Below, piece after piece: positions 57,655-64,000 of a stretch of 64,000 nucleotides of DNA. The notes under the pieces are model-generated. The model was given only the letters and a program-made list of their open reading frames with translations, was not told the origin of the DNA and did no database searches. The DNA lies in the NCBI RefSeq assembly GCF_021404305.1, contig NZ_JABFTX010000001.1, forward strand, positions 1,736,001 through 1,800,000, written 5' to 3'. A program made the position numbers and the translations under genes. Origin of the DNA: Billgrantia ethanolica (GTDB lineage: Bacteria > Pseudomonadota > Gammaproteobacteria > Pseudomonadales > Halomonadaceae). Numbering within the stretch: the stretch's first letter is position 1; every line of letters begins with the position of its first letter.

Positions 57655-58023
57655 ATGAAGTACCTCTGTCTCGCCTATGAGGAAGAGCAAATATTCAGCG
57701 AAATGACGGAAGCCCAGTGGCATGAGCTACTACAGGAAACCCTAGATTATGTGGACGACCTGCAGAAACGAGGCAAGCTGGTCCTGACCAACGCCTTGCA
57801 GAGCGCTACCAAGGCTCACACTCTGAGAGTTCGTCATGACGAACTCACCATGACCGATGGGCCCTTTGCCGAGACCAAGGAGCAGCTAGGCGGTTTCTTC
57901 CTGATCGAGGTCGCGTCAGAAGAGGAAGCCCTGGAGATTGCTGCCGGCTGGCCGTCAGCGCGACTTGGCACCATCGAGGTGAGGCCCGTCGAGGAGGAAT
58001 TGAGACTCGCAAGCCGCTACTGA
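57655..58023 (+). CDS. YciI-family (DGPF) protein
   Basis: A 122-residue protein with the DGPF motif in TMTDGPFAETKEQLGGFFLIE and opening MKYLCLAYEEEQ. These single-domain YciI-like proteins belong to the ferredoxin-fold superfamily linked to sigma-70 ECF loci and small-molecule metabolism; function unknown. Start at 57655 is chosen since the family begins MKYL/MKYM. Separate from the flanking genes. Confidence 0.85.
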   Translation: MKYLCLAYEEEQIFSEMTEAQWHELLQETLDYVDDLQKRGKLVLTNALQSATKAHTLRVRHDELTMTDGPFAETKEQLGGFFLIEVASEEEALEIAAGWPSARLGTIEVRPVEEELRLASRY

Positions 58024-58121
58024 GCGGGTGGTTGGTGAGTGTCTAGCCGCTCGAAGAGACGTCGATAGGCGGCCTGGCTCGGCTATGCTGCATGAGTCAT
58101 GGAGCGATTGAAGGAGGCAGC

Positions 58122-59000
58122 ATGAAGGAGTTGGCACTGCACGGTATGCGTTACCTGGGCCTGACGCTGCTGCTGGCGCTGGCGGGCCAGGCGCTGGCAG
58201 CCGAAGTGAACTGGCCGCGAATGACCGAATCGGCAGACGGCGTACCGATCGCCTATGAGGTTCACGGCAGCGGCGAACCCACGCTGGTGTTCATCCACGG
58301 CTGGAGCTGCGACGGACGCTACTGGCGCGGGCAGGTGCCGTACTTCTCGCAGCAACATCGGGTGGTGACCATCGATCTCGCCGGTCACGGCCATTCCGGC
58401 CAGGAGCGTGAAGACTTCACCATGCCGGCCTTCGGCGAGGACGTCAAAGCGGTGCTGGAGGAGTTGGACGTGGAACAGGCCCTGCTGATCGGGCACTCCA
58501 TGGGCGGAACGGTCGCCGTGGAAGCGGCACGCCTCATGCCGGAGCGCGTCATCGGGATCGTGGGCGTCGACACCTTCCACAACGTGGCGGAGGAAATCAC
58601 CGAGGCCCAGATCGACGAAATGCTGGGGCCGATCCAGCAGGATTTCGTCCCGGCCACCCGCCACTTCGTCGCCTCGATGTTCGTGGAAGAGACCGATGCC
58701 AGCCTGCGCGACTGGATCGTGCAGGACATGGCGGCAGCGCCGCCTCAGGTGGCTACCAGCGCCATGCAGGACATGTTTACCCGACATGTCGAGGGCGAAG
58801 CAGCGCAGCACTTCGAGGAGCTGACGGTACCGGTAGTCGCCATCAACGCCGACCTGTGGCCAACCGACGTCGAAGCCAACCGGCAGCTGCTGCCCGAATT
58901 CGACGCCGTGATCGTGGAAGGCAGCGACCACTTCCTGCACATGGCCCGGCCCGCGGCATTCAACCGGGAGCTGGACCGGGTAATCGGCACGCCGCCATGA
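58122..59000 (+). CDS. Exported alpha/beta hydrolase
   Basis: A 292-residue hydrolase with a signal peptide (residues about 1-28, ending AGQALAA). The oxyanion-hole HGW is in VFIHGWSCDGRYWRG; the nucleophile elbow is GHSMGGTVAVE, and the catalytic His lies in GSDHFLHMARP near the end. Substrate not known; periplasmic esterase or lipase-like activity is expected from fold and signal. AAGGAGG lies before the start. Confidence 0.85.
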   Translation: MKELALHGMRYLGLTLLLALAGQALAAEVNWPRMTESADGVPIAYEVHGSGEPTLVFIHGWSCDGRYWRGQVPYFSQQHRVVTIDLAGHGHSGQEREDFTMPAFGEDVKAVLEELDVEQALLIGHSMGGTVAVEAARLMPERVIGIVGVDTFHNVAEEITEAQIDEMLGPIQQDFVPATRHFVASMFVEETDASLRDWIVQDMAAAPPQVATSAMQDMFTRHVEGEAAQHFEELTVPVVAINADLWPTDVEANRQLLPEFDAVIVEGSDHFLHMARPAAFNRELDRVIGTPP

Positions 59001-59053
59001 CAGGAAAGGTCTGAACTGGCCGGCTGGCAGAGTGGCATTGCGCCGCCCCCATA

Positions 59054-59089
59054 GGTACAATTTCCTGTACGTACCAATTTCTGTACAGG
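59054..59089. promoter_or_regulatory. YefM-type operator with TGTACA palindrome
   Basis: The region holds two related half-repeats: GTACAATTTCCTGTAC and GTACCAATTTCTGTACAGG, the second including the TGTACA core (59082-59087) that YefM-YoeB regulators bind in enteric bacteria. It overlaps the presumed promoter, ending 9 bases before the antitoxin start, which fits autorepression. Confidence 0.7.
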
Positions 59090-59098
59090 AGAATGCGA

Positions 59099-59353
59099 AT
59101 GGAAGCCATCAGCTACACGGCCGCCCGCACCCATCTGGCCAAGACCATGCAGCAGGTCTGTGATGACCATGCTCCGGTGATCATCACCCGCAGCAAGGCC
59201 GACTCCGTAGTGATGATGTCATTGGAGGACTACGAAGCCCTTCAGGAAACCGCTTACCTGCTGCGTTCGCCGAAGAATGCCCGCCGCCTGCTCGAGTCCA
59301 TTGCCCAACTGGAAGATGACCAGGGCCAAGAGCGGGAGCTCATCGAGGAATGA
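59099..59353 (+). CDS. yefM: YefM/Phd-type antitoxin
   Basis: An 84-residue antitoxin: DNA-binding N-terminus MEAISYTAARTHLAKTMQQV and VVMMSLEDYEALQETAYLL as in YefM, with an acidic, probably disordered C-terminus that would wrap the toxin. AGGAG is 7 nt before this ATG; another start at 59093 lies too close. The next start overlaps its stop by four bases. Confidence 0.92.
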   Translation: MEAISYTAARTHLAKTMQQVCDDHAPVIITRSKADSVVMMSLEDYEALQETAYLLRSPKNARRLLESIAQLEDDQGQERELIEE

Positions 59354-59604
59354 AGCTGACATTCTCCGAGCAAGCCTGGGAGGAGTATCTCTACTGGCAG
59401 AAGACCGACAAGAAGGTACTCCGCAGGATCAATCAGCTCATCAAGGAGATCCAACGCTCCCCCTTCGAAGGAATCGGCAAGCCGGAACCCCTCAAGCACG
59501 GCCTGGCAGGCTACTGGTCACGGCGAATCAATGACGAGCACCGTATCGTTTATAAGGTGACGGAGAATGCGCTGCTGATTGCGCAACTGCGGTATCACTA
59601 TTGA
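59350..59604 (+). CDS. yoeB: YoeB mRNA interferase toxin
   Basis: An 84-residue toxin with the catalytic Glu in SPFEGIGKPEPLKHG, the Arg in SRRINDEHRIVY and the C-terminal RYHY (His, Tyr) required for activity. YoeB cleaves mRNA in the ribosomal A site when released from YefM. Overlaps the antitoxin by four bases. It ends 17 bases from the convergent HEPN gene, placing it in the accessory region. Confidence 0.94.
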   Translation: MKLTFSEQAWEEYLYWQKTDKKVLRRINQLIKEIQRSPFEGIGKPEPLKHGLAGYWSRRINDEHRIVYKVTENALLIAQLRYHY

Positions 59605-59621
59605 TAAAATTGAGATGCAGC

Positions 59622-60461
59622 TCATCCAGCGCAATTGCCAGATTGAGCAACAAAGTGACGTGCCAACTCACGTGTTAGACAAACTGTCTGCTTGAAGCTT
59701 GGCGCGAATTGCTCAAGTGAATATGGTGGTATTCCCATCTCGTCTTTTCGTCCATACCCACCAGCATGGACGACAGGATTTCTTAGCACTTCGTAAATTA
59801 CCTCGCCGAGCTTACCACGATCTATTTTTCCTTTTAGACTTTTCAGTCCATAGACATCATCACCTTCAGGAAAGGCCGTGCAATATGCTTGATGCAATAA
59901 CTCATGTGGCAGCGACTTTACATCCATTAATAAATTTTTTAATGCAGCAAGATCACTACCTCTCCCTAACCCGTGGCGACGGGCCTCGTATTCTAACACT
60001 TGATAGAATCCCAATGCTTGTGCATGTGGGCGCTCCGCCTCAAGTGCGCGGCGGTAAAGGGAGTCATGAACCCACGAGCAGCCACCATCGGAATTGACGT
60101 AGTGATCAGCACGCTCCTCTTGATAATTTGGCATAGACCCCCGGGCGCGGAGCCTGGACTCGACATTATCTTTATTCCATTTAAACACATAGGCGTCAGC
60201 CTGCTGCAGCAAGAACGCCCCTATGCTCTCTCTACCCAATCGTTTTATTCGACTCTCGGACACAAATAAGTAAATTGCTTTGGGGAGCTCCTTAAACGAA
60301 TAGATGGCCTGACGAGTAAGCTGAGGGCGAAGGCTCCCGAGATTAGGTGCAATCACTCCATAAGACTCAAGCCCATAACAAAAAACAAGCCCCTCCAAAA
60401 CCTCAACTCCCCCAAGAGGCAAACGAAAGAGGATTAAATCTTCTCCTACTTTCAGCCCCAC
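59622..60461 (-). CDS. Putative HEPN-domain ribonuclease-like protein at the end of a type I R-M operon
   Basis: A 279-residue protein of unknown family. The C-terminal half is helical and contains EVLRNPVVHAGGYG (R227, N228, H232), matching the HEPN R-N-x3-H active-site signature. The N-terminal half (LILFRLPLGGVEVLEGLVFC) looks beta-rich, possibly a sensor domain as in ApeA-type HEPN defence proteins. GTG at 60461 has GGAGG 7 nt upstream and lies within the end of hsdS (10-base overlap), which indicates co-translation. Codon use and GC are lower than in most of the window, a sign of transfer. Assignment rests on the motif. Confidence 0.6.
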   Translation of the reverse strand: MGLKVGEDLILFRLPLGGVEVLEGLVFCYGLESYGVIAPNLGSLRPQLTRQAIYSFKELPKAIYLFVSESRIKRLGRESIGAFLLQQADAYVFKWNKDNVESRLRARGSMPNYQEERADHYVNSDGGCSWVHDSLYRRALEAERPHAQALGFYQVLEYEARRHGLGRGSDLAALKNLLMDVKSLPHELLHQAYCTAFPEGDDVYGLKSLKGKIDRGKLGEVIYEVLRNPVVHAGGYGRKDEMGIPPYSLEQFAPSFKQTVCLTRELARHFVAQSGNCAG

Positions 60462-61819
60462 ACCGTTTCCTCCTGACTAATAAGCAGTTTTTTATTTCCT
60501 TTTTGGGATAACTGGATTTGCTTGAGAAGCGCCTCGGCGGAATTCTCACCGCTGAACAGTTCGGGGTTGGCCGCGCGCCACTCAGCGGTCAGCTCTCCGC
60601 GAAAGGCCTTGGCGAGAATGGACTGGGTGAGCTTGTCAACGCGGGCCTGGGCGTTCTTAACCTGCTGCTCTATCTGGTCGGCGAAGGCAAAGAGCTGATC
60701 AACGCGGCGGACGATTTCGGCCTGTTCCTCCAATGGCGGCAAATTAATGGGCATTTTCTTCATTGAACCAACATTGAAATGCTGTTGCGCCACTCCAACC
60801 TTATTAACCAAAATATTTCTCTGTGCAATCTCAGAATTCATGAAGATACAGCCAAAATCGGAGATCAGCTCACTTGATGGCCTTGCTATCACCAGATCTG
60901 AACAGTTTGCAATGCCAAGTGACTCTGGAATCACACAAGTTGTCCCTGGTGCGCCAGATCGAACGATTGCGAGATCGCCAGGCTCTAATCTCGACTTATA
61001 GATTTCCCTGTGAAACCCCTCGGATATATAAAGCAGGTTTACTGGAGAAAACCGAAAAGCCCTAACATTCTGCGAGCGAAGAAATGGTATGCCGTTATCC
61101 TCGTAACGATCAGCCATTCGCCCTACATAGCCAACAGTAATTTCCTTGCAAATCTTTGAAAAAACGATTTCCCTCCATGAGCTAAGACCACCCCCAAGTT
61201 TTGTTCGCCACTCCTCCGTCAGCTTCCCACTCACCGCCGCTGCCAGCACCGACTCCCGAAACCGCTTGAGGATAGCGGGGATGGCATCCAGGCGAGCTTT
61301 CAGATTATTGACCTGAGCCAGTAGCTCATCCAGCTTATCAGCGATGATCTTTTGCTCTTCCTGAGGTGCGAGAACAAACAGGGCGGCTTTTCCTTCCTTG
61401 GTTCCCAAGCGAGGCATGTTGACGCCATACCCCACTTCATTGACATAGGAGAGGAAGTCCAACGACTTCAGCCAGTAGAAAAGGTATCGATTATCCAGGT
61501 GAGGGCGTGCGTCAAGCGGTACGATTTCGGTAGTGCAAACTCCATCCCGGTCAGCAATCACGACCTTTTCAAGGTAGGGACGCAGCTTGCCATAGAGAAC
61601 ATCCCCCTTCTTGAAGCGGTTCTTGGTGCTCTTGAACTGGCGCTCGCTGAAATTCAGGCGCTGTATAATTCTCGAGGAGGATTTCTCGATATCCTCCAGT
61701 TCGAGCACCCAGGTATCGTCACCAACCTGCTCACGGGTCGCCTTTTCCGCCTTGCCATACTCCACAACCTGACCAAGCGTGGTTTCCACCCACCCCTCCG
61801 GCAACACCCGCTCGCTCAT
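60452..61819 (-). CDS. hsdS: Type I restriction-modification specificity subunit HsdS
   Basis: A 455-residue protein with two target recognition domains (about residues 9-180 and 230-395), each followed by a conserved helical spacer: ...APQEEQKIIADKLDELLAQVNNL and LPPLEEQAEIVRRVDQLFAFADQ. Each TRD reads half of a bipartite recognition site. The start codon overlaps the hsdM stop by ATGA. The second TRD has AT-richer DNA, suggesting recombination. The sequence target cannot be deduced. Confidence 0.92.
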   Translation of the reverse strand: MSERVLPEGWVETTLGQVVEYGKAEKATREQVGDDTWVLELEDIEKSSSRIIQRLNFSERQFKSTKNRFKKGDVLYGKLRPYLEKVVIADRDGVCTTEIVPLDARPHLDNRYLFYWLKSLDFLSYVNEVGYGVNMPRLGTKEGKAALFVLAPQEEQKIIADKLDELLAQVNNLKARLDAIPAILKRFRESVLAAAVSGKLTEEWRTKLGGGLSSWREIVFSKICKEITVGYVGRMADRYEDNGIPFLRSQNVRAFRFSPVNLLYISEGFHREIYKSRLEPGDLAIVRSGAPGTTCVIPESLGIANCSDLVIARPSSELISDFGCIFMNSEIAQRNILVNKVGVAQQHFNVGSMKKMPINLPPLEEQAEIVRRVDQLFAFADQIEQQVKNAQARVDKLTQSILAKAFRGELTAEWRAANPELFSGENSAEALLKQIQLSQKGNKKLLISQEETVWG

Positions 61820-63459
61820 GCCTTCACCTCTTCGCTTGCGGCGTCATCCCCAAGCCCCAGCGCGTCGGCCAGCAGCCGCTTCTGTGCTGCGGCCTCGTCC
61901 TGGCTGCCGAGGGCGGCCATCAGTCCGTCAAGTTCGCGCAGCGCTTCAGTCAGCTCGCTCATGGCCTCGGCGGCGAGCACGTCGGGTTCGGGCAGGTTCT
62001 CGGCGGCGAGGCTGTCGGCGTCCTTGAGCCAGGTGATATCCAGCGAGTCGCCCTTGGTGTCGCGGATCCACTCGCGGCTGAACTTGCGCCAGCGGGAGGT
62101 CTGCAACTTATTGTCTACTCCAGCGTTCGCATCATCGGTGCCGGCAGCCCGGTCGGCTTCTATCTCCTCGGCGCCGAAGCTCCAGTCGCCCTCCTCCCGC
62201 GCAGCGAGCTGCTCGGCCAAGGTATCGCTGCCCGCCGGGTTGTAGCACTGTTCGAAGGGCTTGAGGTGGGCCTCGGTAAAGGGGGTGCGCTTGCCGAAGC
62301 TCGGCATGTTGGTGCGCAGATCAAAGACCCATACGCTGTCGGTGCAGCCCTCGTCCTGATGCGGGTTCTCGGCGGTACCACGAGTGAAGAAGAGCACGTT
62401 GGTCTTCACGCCCTGGGCGTAGAAGATGCCGGTGGGCAGGCGCAGGATGGTGTGCAGGTGGCACTTCTCCATCAGGTCGCGACGAATCTCGGTGCCCTGC
62501 CCCGCCTCGAACAGCACGTTGTCGGGCAACACTACGGCAGCGCGGCCGCCGGGCTTGAGCCCGCGGTAGATATGCTGCAGGAAGGCGAGCTGCTTGTTGC
62601 TGGTGCGGAACGTGAGGTCGTCGCGGGTGATGCTGGCCTCGCCGCCCTTGGCGGTGCCGAAGGGCGGATTGGCGAGGATCACGTCGGCGCGGGGCAGCGC
62701 CTTGCCGGCCTCGCCCAGGGCGTTGCCCAGGTGCACCACGCCTTCGTCGTCACCTTCCATGCCGTGCAGCAAACAGTTCATCAGCGCCAGCCGCCGAGTG
62801 CCCGGCACCAGTTCGATGCCGACGAAGGCCTTGAGCTTCTGGAAAGCCTGGGCCTTGGCGTCGAGGTCGAAGTGATCATCTGTCTGCTGCTTGATATAGG
62901 CGTCGGCGGCAATCAGGAAGCCTGCCGTACCGGCGGCAGGGTCCTGTATCGTCTCGCCATGCCGGGGACGGATGCAGCGCACCATGGCGTTGATCAGCGC
63001 CCGGGGCGTGAAGTACTGGCCGGCACCGGACTTGGTCTCGTTGGCGTTCTTTTCCAGCAGCCCTTCGTAGAGATCACCCAGGCCGTCCCGCTGGGCGCTG
63101 AACCAGTCGATGCGGTCCAGGTCGCGGATCAGCTGTTCCAGGTGACGCGGCTCCCTCAGCCGGGTCTGGGCATCCGTGTAGATGGCGGCAATCAGCCGGT
63201 CTTCGCTCTTCGAGAGGTCGAGCAGCATCTGCTTATAGTAGTTGAGCAGCTCCAGGCCCGAGCGGCTGGTCAGCTGCGGCCATCGGGCCCACTCCGGCAG
63301 CGCATGGGCGTTGAGCAGCCCGGCCTGGGTGTTCTCGTACTCCATCTTGATGAACAGCAGCAACACCAGCTCGGTGACGTAGTCGGAGTAGTTGATGCCG
63401 TCGTCGCGCAGTACGTCGCAGAGGTTCCACAGCTTCTGGACGATGTCATTCTGGGTCAT
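61816..63459 (-). CDS. hsdM: Type I restriction-modification methylase HsdM
   Basis: A 547-residue N6-adenine methyltransferase. The SAM motif DPAAGTAGFLIAADAYI and catalytic NPPFG are intact, with the N-terminal HsdM domain MTQNDIVQKLWNLCDVLRDDG. It modifies adenine at the site chosen by HsdS. It overlaps both the upstream Fic gene and hsdS by four bases. No hsdR is seen in the window; it may lie beyond the right edge. Confidence 0.93.
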   Translation of the reverse strand: MTQNDIVQKLWNLCDVLRDDGINYSDYVTELVLLLFIKMEYENTQAGLLNAHALPEWARWPQLTSRSGLELLNYYKQMLLDLSKSEDRLIAAIYTDAQTRLREPRHLEQLIRDLDRIDWFSAQRDGLGDLYEGLLEKNANETKSGAGQYFTPRALINAMVRCIRPRHGETIQDPAAGTAGFLIAADAYIKQQTDDHFDLDAKAQAFQKLKAFVGIELVPGTRRLALMNCLLHGMEGDDEGVVHLGNALGEAGKALPRADVILANPPFGTAKGGEASITRDDLTFRTSNKQLAFLQHIYRGLKPGGRAAVVLPDNVLFEAGQGTEIRRDLMEKCHLHTILRLPTGIFYAQGVKTNVLFFTRGTAENPHQDEGCTDSVWVFDLRTNMPSFGKRTPFTEAHLKPFEQCYNPAGSDTLAEQLAAREEGDWSFGAEEIEADRAAGTDDANAGVDNKLQTSRWRKFSREWIRDTKGDSLDITWLKDADSLAAENLPEPDVLAAEAMSELTEALRELDGLMAALGSQDEAAAQKRLLADALGLGDDAASEEVKA

Positions 63460-64000
63460 GAGGGGTCCTGATTGAGAATATCGATATAGGCACGGTAGGC
63501 GTAGATTCGATTACGCTTTTGCCCGGTAAGCTCATTGACGATCCCGAGCTCTTTTTCCAAGGCGTTGAGCAGCTTGCCGACCGTCGCGGGTGTCAGGCCC
63601 GTGCGCTGACATAAATGACTGATGTTGGCGATGGGCTGCTGGAATAACGCATCCAGCAAGAGGCCTGCCGAGCCGGCCTGGCGGCCAAGCCCTGCCAGGC
63701 GGGCCTTGTCCTGCTCCCGCAGTTGGTTGAGCTGCTGGGCGGTAGCCACTGCCTGAGTGGCCGTATGGGCAACGGCATCCACGAAGAAAAGCAGCCAGGC
63801 CTCCCAGTCGCCGGTTACTCGTACCTGCTGTAGCCGCTCGTAGTAGGTCTGCCGATGCTGCTTGAAGAATACCGAGAGATAAAGCAGTGGCTCCTTGAGA
63901 ATGCCGGCCTCTACCAGAATCAACGGAATCAGCAGGCGCCCCAGGCGCCCATTGCCATCCATGAAGGGATGGATGGTCACGAACTGCACATGGGTCAGGG
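63456..64000 (-). CDS. fic: Fic-family protein, C-terminal part (5' end off window)
   Basis: The frame continues past the window end without a stop, so only the C-terminal 181 residues are visible. The catalytic motif HPFMDGNGRLGR (near 63930-63970) is complete, so AMPylation or related phosphotransfer is possible. A winged-helix-like region (ISHLCQRTGLTPATVGKLLNAL) follows. Fic genes are found inside type I R-M loci in many genomes. It overlaps hsdM by ATGA. Confidence 0.9.
   Translation of the reverse strand, partial: LTHVQFVTIHPFMDGNGRLGRLLIPLILVEAGILKEPLLYLSVFFKQHRQTYYERLQQVRVTGDWEAWLLFFVDAVAHTATQAVATAQQLNQLREQDKARLAGLGRQAGSAGLLLDALFQQPIANISHLCQRTGLTPATVGKLLNALEKELGIVNELTGQKRNRIYAYRAYIDILNQDPS

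Overview
The window reads as a chromosomal segment of a high-GC gammaproteobacterium, most likely Halomonas or another Halomonadaceae. The reasons are the roughly 65% GC coding style, the Trk potassium-uptake operon, the number of osmotic and membrane-transport genes, and the close fit of housekeeping proteins (ThiC, AckA, Pta, SbcCD) to gammaproteobacterial families. This assignment is inference; no rRNA or tRNA gene lies in the window to confirm it. Genes are densely packed, many overlap by ATGA, and no intergenic gap exceeds about 300 bases.

Layout. 1-3661: copper-handling cluster (end of a CopA-type ATPase, His-rich small proteins, a beta-propeller with a His-rich loop, a 50-residue membrane peptide, a DUF411 protein). 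3705-9311 (minus): trkH, a KdpD-like sensor kinase, a KdpE-like regulator and trkA in one operon. 9398-12790: YtoQ-like protein, an intergenic region with palindromes and an orphan terminator (candidate small RNA), a MOSC protein, a small periplasmic protein, a Rieske protein and an EamA transporter. 12866-18110 (minus): acyl-CoA catabolic cluster (hydratase, 3-hydroxyacyl-CoA dehydrogenase, acyl-CoA ligase, DmdC-like acyl-CoA dehydrogenase). 18272-25833: MFS transporter, methyltransferase, VOC protein, DUF4870 protein, lipid A acyltransferase and a 1131-residue membrane-anchored repeat protein. 25903-28720: TPP riboswitch, tenA and thiC. 28850-30100: a DUF1887/CARF-type protein with no CRISPR array nearby. 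30189-36475: beta-barrel protein, EamA transporter, ackA-pta, thiO. 36585-41011 (minus): polyamine-type ABC importer.

41269-52814: methyltransferase, class V aminotransferase, CBS-BON protein, an unrecognised 513-residue membrane protein next to a large MscS-family channel, a translationally coupled amidoligase and class I glutamine-amidotransferase pair, OsmC, aldo/keto reductase, DUF1415 and endonuclease V. 52946-59000: sbcDC, YciI-like protein and a secreted alpha/beta hydrolase. 59054-64000: defence-like accessory region with a YefM-YoeB toxin-antitoxin pair and, convergent to it, fic-hsdM-hsdS followed by a low-GC gene whose product carries an RNxxxH HEPN ribonuclease motif. These last four genes all overlap and look co-translated.

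The most interesting candidates are the HEPN protein fused by overlap to a type I restriction-modification operon, the stand-alone CARF/DUF1887 protein whose nuclease motif seems to have lost its lysine, the amidoligase/amidotransferase pair, and the orphan terminator at 10086-10113.
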